A DNA stretch of 58,608 nt from Chitinivibrionales bacterium (lineage in GTDB: Bacteria; Fibrobacterota; Chitinivibrionia; Chitinivibrionales; JANQEN01), in NCBI GenBank assembly GCA_028278335.1, contig JANQEN010000118.1, positions 1-58,608 on the forward strand, in the 5' to 3' direction. The stretch's first letter is position 1. Each line of letters opens with the position of its first letter. The position numbers and the translations under genes are program-made. The notes under the pieces are model-generated. The model ran no database searches. It saw only the letters and a program-made list of their open reading frames with translations, and was not told the DNA's origin. Of the stretch, positions 43,545-53,300 are shown piece after piece.

Positions 43545-44474
43545 ATGGCAATGCAACATACTATAAGAAGATCACTCTCAATAATTTTTGGATTTGCTGC
43601 AATAGTTTTTATTTCAATCATTTTTGTCACAAGCATCTCAAAAATACCTCCAAGCAGCATTTCATTTAATTATCCATTTTTAATTCTCGCATTTTTAATC
43701 TCACCCTTTTCAACTTTTCTAAATTCTTGGTTATGGTATCAAATTATCATTCTTCTTAATGAAAAACCAAAATTTATCACAGTTTGGCGCGCCAACATGT
43801 ATGCTACGATAATGAGGTATATTCCAGGAAAAATTTGGAACTATCTTGGCAAAATTCATTGGGTTAGTAAAAGTGGCATTTCAGAAAAAAAGATACTCTT
43901 TAGTTCTATTCTTGAGCTTTTGTTTATTATGATAGGTGCTTTGATAACCTCCATCTACTCGTTAAAAATATTCATTCCCAATCTCTCATATTTTTATTTC
44001 GCTGGATCTCTTTTTGTACTTCTAATTATTATTCATCCAAAAATCATTGAATTACCAATTAATTTTTACCTCAGGCTAAAAAGAAAAAGCACCTTTAATT
44101 TAAAGTTTAATTACAGACAAATGATCACTCTTTCTATTTTGTATGCACTCCACTGGATTCTAATGGGTCTACAATTTTTTATTTTTATTCACTCATTTTA
44201 TCCACTCGACCCTAAAATTATTCCAGAGTTTATTGGCATTAATTCAGGAAGTTGGGTTATAGGCTATTTGAGCATCATAGCACCAGGTGGAATTGGAGTA
44301 AAAGAAGGTGTATTTGTCTTTGCCCTAAAATCTTTTGTACCCGTTTCAATTGCTGTGCTTTGTGCTGTACTTCTTCGTATTTTTACTATTATCAACGAAG
44401 TTGCAACTGCAGGTATTTTACTCTGCTTTGATAGAGGCGCCTGGAAAAAACTCTTTTCAAAAAAGGTCACCTAA
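43545..44474 (+). CDS. Flippase-like UPF0104/LPG-synthase TM protein
   Basis: I read this 309-residue polytopic membrane protein from ATG at 43545, 8 bp after the GT2 stop. The open frame begins earlier, overlapping the GT2 gene, but that portion reads unlike membrane protein, and 43545 or the ATG at 43551 is more plausible. About eight hydrophobic spans are visible. The SWVIGYLSIIAPGGIGVKEG segment is the hallmark of the UPF0104 (lysylphosphatidylglycerol synthase TM, AglD-like) family, many members of which are assumed to move or modify lipid-linked substrates. It most likely works with the neighbouring transferases. Only 2 bp separate it from the YfhO-like gene. Confidence 0.82.
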   Translation: MAMQHTIRRSLSIIFGFAAIVFISIIFVTSISKIPPSSISFNYPFLILAFLISPFSTFLNSWLWYQIIILLNEKPKFITVWRANMYATIMRYIPGKIWNYLGKIHWVSKSGISEKKILFSSILELLFIMIGALITSIYSLKIFIPNLSYFYFAGSLFVLLIIIHPKIIELPINFYLRLKRKSTFNLKFNYRQMITLSILYALHWILMGLQFFIFIHSFYPLDPKIIPEFIGINSGSWVIGYLSIIAPGGIGVKEGVFVFALKSFVPVSIAVLCAVLLRIFTIINEVATAGILLCFDRGAWKKLFSKKVT

Positions 44475-44476
44475 TT

Positions 44477-46954
44477 ATGACAAAAAATGACACCTCCAAA
44501 AAAGATAGTGAAAAGAAAGATGTTAAGGAGCAATCCTCAACTAAAACAAGTATGATCAAAAAGCTATCCAACAAAAAATGGTTTTTCCCTTTTCTGTTTC
44601 TTATTTGTGCAATGATTTTTTATTTACCAGCTTTGGGTCTTAATAAAATTATTATGGGCACTGATGATGGCCCTCGAGGTTGGCACACAAAAAATAATTA
44701 TGGTCATGCTTTAGAAAGCTTTTCTGATAAATGGAGCCCCCTTAATGGTGGAACAGCCATGATGGAGCGACGATATGGTCGTTTTATCAATCCGACCCAT
44801 CTTTTTCATATGGTGCTTCCCAAATATCAAGCTCGGGTCTTTGAATATCTCTTTTGGACCTTTATTGCGGGATATTTTACCTTCCTATTACTTAATCTTT
44901 TAGGGATTTCAAAGGGGGTTTCCAGCGTATGCGCTCTGGGGTATATGCTCTCCCCAGCCTTTTTATCCTATATCTACGGTGGACACTTTGCTCGCATGGA
45001 GGTTATTGCACTTCTTCCAGCACTTATGTTCTTTACCGAAAGAATCCTTGCAAAGGTCTCTTTACTTGACCTGATTGGATTACCCATTACCATGGCCTTG
45101 GCTGTCTATTCGGACCATTTACAGCTGGCCTTTTTTGCCTTTCTTGGTATGGGCATCTACTTTGCCTGTAGGATGATTTGGATGGTATTTATCGCAAAGG
45201 AGTTACAACTATTAGAGGGGACAAAGCGAACCTCCTTTTTTGCTATTTCCTTAGTAATTGGGGCACTACTTACTGCCATGAGTATCTTCCCCTCCATGCA
45301 CCATACCAATGTCACCTCAAAGCGTGCTGGTGGTGTTGATTATGACTATGCAGCCTCCTTTGCTTTACATCCAGAGGAGATGTTTAATCTCTACCAACCA
45401 GACTTTATTGGTTGGCGAGAATTCTATTGGGGACAGAATCCCCTAAAGCTTAACAATGAGTATTTTGGTGTCTGTTTTTTATTACTAGCGATAATGCTCT
45501 TCCTCTTTAGAAAGCAAGGCTTTAAACAGTATCTCTTTGCAGGCTTTTTTATGCTGGCAATCCTTTTTTCTCTGGGAGCACACACGCCGATCCATAAAAT
45601 TGCCTACCACCTAATTCCGGGGATAAAGTCATTTCGAGGTCCCAGTATGATGTATATCTGGTTTTTCCTCACCGGAATCATACTAGCGGGATACGCACTG
45701 GATCAATTCTTTAATCTCACCTGGGATAAGCAATCGCCAACCTGTAAACGACTCTATATATTTGCTGGGATTGTAGCTGGGTTTAGCTTAATCTACCTTT
45801 TTGCCAGCGAATCCTTTTGCACCTTTTGGTACAACTCTCTCTTTCCCGTAGAAATGCAAAATCAAAATAAGCTCGATGCTCTGCAACGCAATTTTAAGCA
45901 TATCAAAACCGGTGCACTCCTCATATTTCTTTTTGTGAGTACCTTTTTTACCATAAGTTATTTAAAATTGAGTGGTAAAATCTCTAAACAGACTTTCCTT
46001 ACCATTCTAATCATAATTATTTCTATTGACCTATTGCGACTCTCCTACCCCTTCTTAACAAAGGCGTTAAAGCCGGCCAACTATTTTAAACGGCAAGAAG
46101 AGGTAGAACTGTCTATAGAAAAGTTTTTGCGCAACCGTGATAAATCAATCTTTAGGGTACATCACCTTATGGGTGACATGAAGATGTATATCCCAGGATT
46201 GGAAATGACCTATATCTTTGATGATTTTACCAATCAACGGTACAATGATATCATCGAACGGCTGCGACCAACAGCCTATGCCCTATCACAACCGCAATAT
46301 GCCAATAATCCCACACTCCATAATAGTTTCAGAAACATACTCAGTTTACTCAATGCGAAATACATTATTTCCCTTTCAAAGCTTCCCATTACAGGACTCT
46401 CGGAAATGATCAATTCCGGTGGTTTACGCATTTACAAGAATGAGCGTGTGTTCCCCCGGTTTTACTTGGTAAATGAATTTACAAAGGAGTCTAACACCGG
46501 AGAGGCGCTCTTTAAAAACCTGGACTCCTATCTTTTTAGTCAGAATAACGTGATTGTTGATAAAGAGGAGTGGCAAAATCGCACCTTGGAGTCTTCAGTA
46601 GATAGCGCTATTACAAACAAGGTAATCGTGAAACAATATGACCCGCGGAACGGTAATCATATCCTGTCAGTAACAAGTAATAGCGAGCAGATCCTTGTGG
46701 TCTCAGAGAATCATACCAATGGATGGACAGCCAGCCTCAATGGAAAACAAACCGATATCTTTTCCGTGAACCATTATGCCAAGGGTATTGTGGTTCCCAA
46801 GGGCACCTCGTCGGTTGAGTTTACTTATAATTCAATCATTGCCCAACGATGGCGTAAGGTAACCTTACTCTGCTCAATCCTCTTTTTGCTCTTTGCTATT
46901 TATGTGGGGTTTGTTCAATTTCGGCAATATAAAGGTGTTGTAAAGAAGAATTGA
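44477..46954 (+). CDS. YfhO-like multi-spanning GT-C membrane protein
   Basis: This 825-residue protein has a charged N-terminal stretch rich in Lys and Ser, about a dozen membrane spans (roughly 35-530), and a large soluble C-terminal domain (about 535-800) followed by a last membrane helix. The early extracytoplasmic motif GTDDGPRGW and the overall layout match the YfhO (DUF6044/PF09586-like) family of putative GT-C glycosyltransferases. Such proteins use lipid-linked sugars to decorate surface polymers or proteins. It is the last gene of the plus-strand glycan run, following the flippase-like gene with a 2-bp gap. The donor and acceptor are unknown. A strong hairpin terminator is at 47261-47297. 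Confidence 0.82.
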   Translation: MTKNDTSKKDSEKKDVKEQSSTKTSMIKKLSNKKWFFPFLFLICAMIFYLPALGLNKIIMGTDDGPRGWHTKNNYGHALESFSDKWSPLNGGTAMMERRYGRFINPTHLFHMVLPKYQARVFEYLFWTFIAGYFTFLLLNLLGISKGVSSVCALGYMLSPAFLSYIYGGHFARMEVIALLPALMFFTERILAKVSLLDLIGLPITMALAVYSDHLQLAFFAFLGMGIYFACRMIWMVFIAKELQLLEGTKRTSFFAISLVIGALLTAMSIFPSMHHTNVTSKRAGGVDYDYAASFALHPEEMFNLYQPDFIGWREFYWGQNPLKLNNEYFGVCFLLLAIMLFLFRKQGFKQYLFAGFFMLAILFSLGAHTPIHKIAYHLIPGIKSFRGPSMMYIWFFLTGIILAGYALDQFFNLTWDKQSPTCKRLYIFAGIVAGFSLIYLFASESFCTFWYNSLFPVEMQNQNKLDALQRNFKHIKTGALLIFLFVSTFFTISYLKLSGKISKQTFLTILIIIISIDLLRLSYPFLTKALKPANYFKRQEEVELSIEKFLRNRDKSIFRVHHLMGDMKMYIPGLEMTYIFDDFTNQRYNDIIERLRPTAYALSQPQYANNPTLHNSFRNILSLLNAKYIISLSKLPITGLSEMINSGGLRIYKNERVFPRFYLVNEFTKESNTGEALFKNLDSYLFSQNNVIVDKEEWQNRTLESSVDSAITNKVIVKQYDPRNGNHILSVTSNSEQILVVSENHTNGWTASLNGKQTDIFSVNHYAKGIVVPKGTSSVEFTYNSIIAQRWRKVTLLCSILFLLFAIYVGFVQFRQYKGVVKKN

Positions 46955-47310
46955 TAAATTATAACTTTTTCTATTGTAAATGTTTTTGAAATCTTTGCCG
47001 GGGGGCTTGCTGCCGCCCCACCACTGCAAGTTACGCTCGTGCCCATTAACTATTTGCATCCATACCATCTGTTCCACCTAACCGGTGGACCAGTTAGTAT
47101 GGGCAAGTAGATAACATAGGTACTCACGGGATCTTGCAGATTCCCCCGCTATTTTATAAAAGTGAGCTTAAAAACAAGTTTTGTGGCCTGGATGCTCTGA
47201 TCCAGGTCTCAAATTAGAAGGATTAAAACCTTCTCATTTTTACCAAATCAAGCGTACGGCAAGAGGATTTTGAGCTGAAATAGCTCAAAATCCTCTTTTA
47301 TTATACAAAC
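46955..47310. other. Convergent gap with inverted-repeat segment
   Basis: No gene is visible. At 47040-47105 TGCCCATTAACT faces AGTTAGTATGGGCA around an inner CCACC-TAAC-CGGTGG, forming a 66-bp imperfect hairpin. A further hairpin CCTGGAT-GCTCTG-ATCCAGG lies at 47187-47206. Together with the terminator at 47261, three stem-loops fill the space between two convergent genes. Confidence 0.5.
47261..47297 (+). terminator. Strong hairpin terminator, probably of the glycan gene run
   Basis: A perfect 16-bp stem (AAGAGGATTTTGAGCT and its complement) with a 5-nt loop is followed on the plus strand by TTTTATTAT. It sits between the convergent YfhO-like gene and C70-type protease gene. The T-rich side suits plus-strand transcripts best, but it may serve both. 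Confidence 0.8.
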
Positions 47311-48474
47311 TTAGAAAATAAGTCTTGAATTGGTTTTCAATTGATTATTGGTAATTGAGAGAATATACATACCTGAGGTGATAACCTTGCTATTAAGGTG
47401 GATGGTATGTGTTCCTCTACCTTGTAGACTTCGTGATAACACTTTTTTCCCACTAAGAGTGAAAAGGGAAACCAAGCTATTTTTACTGTTATTTTTTTCC
47501 GGAATATTAATCTCAATGACATAGGTATTTCCAAGCTTGTGAACAACGTTTTTATAAGCATTTACTGTTGGTGCATTGGGATTATGAATACCAGTGATAT
47601 CAAATTCTTTCTTAATTGTATCACGAGCATTACCGTAATTCATTTCAAATTCAATAAATTTATCACCTTCCTTTGGAGTCCATTTCAGTGTCCAGCCCGT
47701 TGCTGATGAATCACCAATTGTTACAGATTGTGTTACTTTATTAAAATATACTAATGAACTAACATCTTCATTGGCTTGGGTTTTGGCAGTAAGTTTTACT
47801 GAATATTCCTTTCCAGCTTCAACTTTTGCAGGGAATTCCGCTGTTAATTCAGGTAACGTATCAATTTTTTTAGTTTCCAGTGTATAGTCCCAGGTATGTC
47901 TACCTGCTCTTTTGACCCAATCATAATCATGTATCTGAATGCCGTCATCTTTCCATGGGTTCATAATCCAGGTAACGCCACCTTCAAGATAAGCCATTGC
48001 CACGACAAAGTGCCCACCACCATTTGACCATTGCCAACGAACTACAAAGGGGTGTCCCTCTTCTATACTCTTTTTATAATGTGACTCGCTAAATGTATAA
48101 TGGCATCCCTGTTTATTGATTACCGGTACACCAAAATGCGGTAATATCCAGTTTATTCCTCTTCCATTGCCAACATTGCCATTAACATTACGACCATTTT
48201 CTGAACTGGTATATATCCAATTCCACATGTTATGTGGTCTTCCATCAACCCATCCATATTTGGCTATTCGTTCCTGAGCCTTAAAGTCATCTTTGTATCC
48301 ATCAGGAAAAATATTATGATAGGCCAAAATCCATTGGGAACAGGCAGCCCAACACCATTGGTCCTGTTTCTGTTGTACTCGCCTGTATTTTAGAAGCCTT
48401 TGGGCATATGGTGCCTCAAGAAAAGTTAAAAGCATGCAAAAAATCAAAATAATAGTTTTATTAGAAAATGACAT
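47311..48474 (-). CDS. Secreted C70/AvrRpt2-like papain-fold protease with sorting-like domain
   Basis: This 387-residue protein has a signal peptide (about 1-24) and a papain-fold domain. The catalytic Cys41 sits in QDQWCWAAC, the His in GGGHFVVAM and the Asn-containing motif is WIMNPWKD. QxxxxWCWAA is the hallmark of the peptidase C70 (AvrRpt2) and related papain-like families. An Ig-like beta domain (about 215-300) and a T9SS-like C-terminal domain ending in RLIF follow. It should act extracellularly as a specific endoprotease or in processing. GGAGA lies 7 nt before the start, and the gene begins 24 bp after the neighbouring secreted-protein gene, so they form a two-gene unit. Confidence 0.82.
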   Translation of the reverse strand: MSFSNKTIILIFCMLLTFLEAPYAQRLLKYRRVQQKQDQWCWAACSQWILAYHNIFPDGYKDDFKAQERIAKYGWVDGRPHNMWNWIYTSSENGRNVNGNVGNGRGINWILPHFGVPVINKQGCHYTFSESHYKKSIEEGHPFVVRWQWSNGGGHFVVAMAYLEGGVTWIMNPWKDDGIQIHDYDWVKRAGRHTWDYTLETKKIDTLPELTAEFPAKVEAGKEYSVKLTAKTQANEDVSSLVYFNKVTQSVTIGDSSATGWTLKWTPKEGDKFIEFEMNYGNARDTIKKEFDITGIHNPNAPTVNAYKNVVHKLGNTYVIEINIPEKNNSKNSLVSLFTLSGKKVLSRSLQGRGTHTIHLNSKVITSGMYILSITNNQLKTNSRLIF

Positions 48475-48498
48475 TTTGTTTTCTCCCTTTTTCTATGG

Positions 48499-49131
48499 TT
48501 ATTTGATCTTGTCTTTAAGGACCTGTATGGTTGTTGAAAGTGAATTTAAATGTTTATATCTGTTAGGATCATTTCTTTTTTCACTTTGTGATACGGTTAA
48601 ATTATTCGGCCCTAGTTGCGGTACATGAAAAAGGTACACACCGAGGTTTTGTTGTTGCGCTAGGATAACTTCATTTTTGCCATTGTCAATCCATTGTTTG
48701 CAAAAATCGTCAAGTTCAGTGGCGAGTCCAGCGGAACCTAATCCTACCTTTTTCCAAGAACCATTCATCTTGTCAACATACAACATTAGTTTCATTTTAC
48801 CTGAAAGAATAATAGGGAAATACCACATCGTTGTTGCAGACAAATAGGATTGCGCAGATTTTGCTCCCCTTTTGTAAGTGATTGATTCTGCTGAAAGATA
48901 GTGTAGTTGTATGGGTGTTCCTAAGGCTGCTTCCCCTAAATTATCATCAGCACTGAGCCCAATCATCTCTTTTGTGTTGTTTGGGATACGCTTTGTTAAG
49001 TAATTGATAAAATCCGTTTTGGCAGCTGTTAGTACTTCTGATGGAGCATCTGTGGTTACAGGAGTTTGGGCAGTTATAAAATATATCGCAATAAAAATGA
49101 TAAAACTTATACTGTGTATTTTTTCTTTCAT
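48499..49131 (-). CDS. Secreted hypothetical protein paired with C70-type protease
   Basis: I read this 210-residue protein from ATG at 49131, which is followed directly by a good signal peptide (MKEKIHSISFIIFIAIYF) and preceded by AAAGGA. An in-frame ATG at 49188, also with AAAGGA, would add 19 residues before the signal peptide. The mature protein is mixed alpha/beta with no recognised domain. Its early part contains LTKRIPNNTKEMIGL and its end is basic. Genes preceding C70- or C39-like proteases sometimes encode inhibitors, propeptide-like partners or substrates. Here that is only suggested by the 24-bp spacing and shared strand. It has no lipobox. Confidence 0.7.
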   Translation of the reverse strand: MKEKIHSISFIIFIAIYFITAQTPVTTDAPSEVLTAAKTDFINYLTKRIPNNTKEMIGLSADDNLGEAALGTPIQLHYLSAESITYKRGAKSAQSYLSATTMWYFPIILSGKMKLMLYVDKMNGSWKKVGLGSAGLATELDDFCKQWIDNGKNEVILAQQQNLGVYLFHVPQLGPNNLTVSQSEKRNDPNRYKHLNSLSTTIQVLKDKIK

Positions 49132-49440
49132 ATGAGATCCTTTCTGTTTCTGGTTATCAGTTTTTAGAATTTGGATTATATTATTCATATGATGTCCTTT
49201 CTGTGCATCTACAAACAGAGTTGTAATATTATTACTATTTGACTATGTGTAACATTCTAATAATTCAATTAATACATCCCCATATATTTACCCTTAATTT
49301 TATTTTTCTTAAGAAAAGGATAAAATTTCAAGTCTTCTTAAAAGTCAACTTTTATTAACAGGCAATTAAATTTAATGCACTCTTTAATATACCAAGAATT
49401 TTTAAAAATGTATTTTATTAGTAAAATTACGATTAAAAAT

Positions 49441-49458
49441 CGTTTACGGATGTAAACA
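49441..49458. promoter_or_regulatory. Palindrome GTTTAC-N4-GTAAAC, candidate operator (copy 2)
   Basis: CGTTTACGGATGTAAACA is identical to the site at 29614-29631 except for two central bases. It lies about 310 bp upstream of the secreted-protein start at 49131. The rest of the 49205-49766 gap is very AT-rich and shows no gene. Confidence 0.5.
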
Positions 49459-49766
49459 GTAAGAAGAATTATCCTTTACATAAATAGGGGCAAAATAAAC
49501 AGAGTGGTGAATAGTTAACTTATTGATATTTATAGTTTAATTCTATTTTACATTATGATTTTATATTAAATTTCAATAACTTAGGAATGAATTACTGATA
49601 CTGTTTTTATAATCCCAGTACTATAGATTATCAGGAGTATTATGACTCTCAGTTATTTCATTTTCACAAACGCTCTCTATTTCCTTTAGTAAACTAACTC
49701 TATCAACAGTATTACTTTTATAACTGTTTATTCTCTTTACTTTTTGTTCCTAATTCACTTGTAATC

Positions 49767-50248
49767 TTATGTATACTGATTCGCATAATAAATGTCCCAT
49801 GTTTTGCATATTGATGTAACTTTATCTTTCGCGTTTATTAGGTCATTTAGAGCTTCAGTTATTCTATCTGTCAGTTGCTTGGGATCGGTTGCGACCCAAT
49901 CAGTAAAAAAAATGGCTTCCATAATTAACCATAAACGTTCTATCGGATTGAAATCGGGTTTATAGTGTGGTAGGAACTCATGTCTCATACCATGCCAATT
50001 TAATCGTTTGGCTTGATGCCATTGTAGCATTATCACAAATAAGCAAAACTTTGCGACCTGTTATCTTTTCTGCGAGTGTATCTAAAAAAAACCTGAAATA
50101 TATCAGTGTTACACCACGGCATTTGAAGGGCACACAATTCTCCGGTCTGTGGATATACTCCATCAATAACGGTCTCTCTTAAATGCATTCCGGCATAATC
50201 AATAGTCGGGCTATTACTTTTTTTACCAATCGGCGCCATTGAAATAAA
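49767..50248 (-). pseudogene. Decayed IS630-family transposase fragment
   Basis: Three consecutive frames on the minus strand can be joined into one protein of the DDE_3/IS630 type. APIGKKSNSPTIDYAG starts it, LLICDNATWHQAKRL carries the second catalytic Asp, and LPHYKPDFNPIERLW the catalytic Glu. At least two frameshifts break the frame (near 50085 and near 50015). The N-terminal third with the first catalytic Asp is missing, the reading ending at the dispersed repeat at 50249. No terminal inverted repeats are evident. It is therefore an inactive relic. Confidence 0.85.
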
Positions 50249-50282
50249 AATGTCATTGCAAGGAGCGAAGGGACGTGGCAAT
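50249..50282. repeat. Dispersed repeat arm abutting IS630 relic
   Basis: The 34-bp stretch beginning ATGTCATTGCAAGGAGC and ending GACGTGGCAATC closely matches the inner arm of the element at 31772-31803. It lies precisely where the transposase relic loses homology, so insertion or recombination at this repeat may have truncated the transposase. Confidence 0.6.
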
Positions 50283-50378
50283 CGAATGTAATGAGGGAAA
50301 TCACCAAAACACAATAGAGCACATCGTTTTTTATTTCAATTCTTAAAGGAGTCAAATCTTAACAAATGAATAATCAGG

Positions 50379-53300
50379 CTACACTTCGGGCAAACGAAAA
50401 TAAAACTCACTCCCACCCTTTTCTCCTGGTCTGTAGGCAATAGTGCCGCCATGAGTTTCGATAATAAGCTTTGACACAGCAAGACCTAATCCAGTGCCCA
50501 CAGGAAGTTTTCCGTGTTTATCTTCCAATTGGGTATAAGCATTAAAGAGGTGCTGTTGTTTTTCATCGGGTATTCCTGGGCCGTCATCCAGAATGGAAAG
50601 CTCTTGATACCATTCATTTTTAATTTTCACCCTTTTTACCCTAGCTGTAATGGTACCCTCTTTAGGAGAGAATTTAAGGGCGTTTGCAATTAGGTTATTA
50701 ACTACTCGACGTATCCGATTTATATCTGCTTGAATGGGAACTGACACGGCGATATTCTTTGCAATGCTTACAGCGGCTTGCTTACAAAGAGGGGTCATGA
50801 GCATCTCAATTTCCGTTATAACATCTCCTAACAGAAATTCCTCTTTTTCGAGAATAATTTTATTGGCTTCAAATTTATAGACATCCAGCATATCATTGAT
50901 CGTCTTAATCATTGCCTCAGTAGAGGAATATATTGTTGTATAGGCTGTTCTAGTCTTTTCATTTATATGATCCTCCATGAGAATCTCTGAATACCCCAGG
51001 ATACCACTAAGGGGACTGCGCAGGTCGTGCACCAACATTGCAGTAAAATTGGCTTTTAACTTCAACTCCTCACTGAGCATCTTCTTTTCGGATACTTCCT
51101 TGACATAGGTTATTGATGCCTTAAAGATAAAGAAAACAACACTCACCATGAAAAGAGTGATAAAGACTCTAAACCACCAGGTCTGCCAAAAGGGCGGTGT
51201 AATGGTAATGTTTAATTGTGCACTCTGTTCATTCCAAAGGCCATCGTTGTTTGAACCCATAACCTTAAAGGTATAATTGCCAGGTTTTATAGCGGTATAG
51301 GTGACAAAACGTCTATTGCCTATATGATTCCACTCTTTATCAAAGCCTTCCATCATATAGGAATATTGGTTCTTTTTTGGTGTAATGTAATTAAGGGCAG
51401 CAAAGGCAAAGGAAAAGACATTGTCTTTGTAAGAGAGTGATAATTCCTTAGTCTCGGTTATAGATTGCGCCAAAAGGGTTCGACCGTCATCCATTTTACC
51501 AAGGGGAACAGATTTATTAAAGAGCTGAAAGTCGGTAATAACAATCGGTGGAATAAAGGGGTTCTTTTTTATACTGTCAGGAAAGAAAGCATTGAATCCA
51601 TTAATACCACCAAAGAAAATCTCGCCCTTTTTACTTTTATGATGAGATAGCTGATTAAACTCATTATTTTGCAATCCATTTCGTGCATCATAATTTGTAC
51701 ATTCCTCTGTCTTTGGATGAAAACAGGAAACCCCTCTATTGGTGGTGAGCCAAAGATTACCCTTGTTATCCTCAAGTATGCCATAAATGGTATTATCCAC
51801 CAATCCATTTTTCTTAGTGTAATGTTTAAAGGTTTCTGCAGTACGATCAAACTTATTGAGCCCCCCATCTTTTGTGCCAATCCAAAAGTTTCCTTCCCGA
51901 TCTTCATGAATTGCATAGACACTATTGTTACTTATACTTTGGGGATTTCCAGGATCTGACTGATAGTGAATAAAATGGTTCTCTTTTTTCTCAAACCGAC
52001 TCATTCCCCCATTGGTCCCAATCCAAAAGTTTTTCATTCTATCTTCATAGAGAGTATTCACCCGGTTATGGGGCAAGCTGTTGGGATCATCTCGGTCATA
52101 AACATAGCGGGTAAACCGCTCTGTTTTATAGTCAAATGTATTGAGCCCCCCAGATTTAGTACCGATCCAAAAAGTACCAGTGTAATCTTGACACATTGAA
52201 ATAACCGCATCATTACTTATAGTAAAGGGATCTTTGGGATTGTGCAAATAACGCAGGCACTTTCCAGTTTTTCGGTTAAGCTTGTTGAGACCCTTTAATG
52301 TGCCTACCCAAAAATTTCCTAGCCGATCTTCGTGAACCAAATATACCCTATTATGACTCAAACTGTTGGGATCATTGGGATCATGGTGAAAACGCTTTAC
52401 CCTATTTTGTCTACGATTAAACCTGTCCAAACCACCGTTTGATCCAACCCATAAAAATCCTTGGCTATCTTCATACATACCCCAGACCATATTATTGCTG
52501 AGGTAGATACTCTCATGGGGTTTATCATTGTAATGGGTGAAATTCAGTGCTTGTTTGTTATAGATGTTTACACCACCATCATAAGTGCCGATCCACAATT
52601 CATCGGGATTAATTTCATAAATGGACATCACGTTATAATTGCTTAAACTATAGGAAATACCAGGAATGTTTTTATATGAATAAAAGTTTTCCTTATCTCT
52701 ATCAAAGGTAAGGATACCTTCATTCTCTGTTCCAATCCAAAGAACCCCTTTGCAGTCTTCAAATATAGTGTTAATAAAGTTATCACTGATGCTGGTTGTA
52801 TCTCCGGGGATTTTTTTATAGCGTGTAAACTGATCATTCTTTGGATCAAAACGATTTACGCCACCACCATAGGTCCCGATCCAAAGGTAACCCTCTTTAT
52901 CCTCACATAGAGAGGTGACATGGTCGTTGCTTAGGCTGTTTGCAATTTTTGGGTTATTCTGAAAACAGATAAACTGCTTTTTTTCTCGATCAAATCTGCT
53001 AAATCCTCCCCCATTTGTCCCGATCCAAAGTATACCCTTTGAATCCTGACAGAGAGAGGTGACATTGTTATTGCTTATACTGTTTGGATCATTCGGTTTC
53101 TTTAAAAACCGGGTGAATGTCTGCCTTTTTGGAGAAAAAGTATTTAATCCATATTCAGTACCTAACCAAATCTCCCCTTTGTGATCAATTAAAATGTCAT
53201 TGATCACATTGTTGCTTAAGCTGTTTGGATTATCAGAATCATTTAGGTATGCGGTAAACTGCTCTGTTTTCGGATCGAATCGATTTAATCCTTTGTAGGT

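Noticed and set aside
49767..50248. Active IS630 insertion sequence
   Set aside because: Frameshifts, absence of the first catalytic Asp and no terminal inverted repeats show it is a relic.
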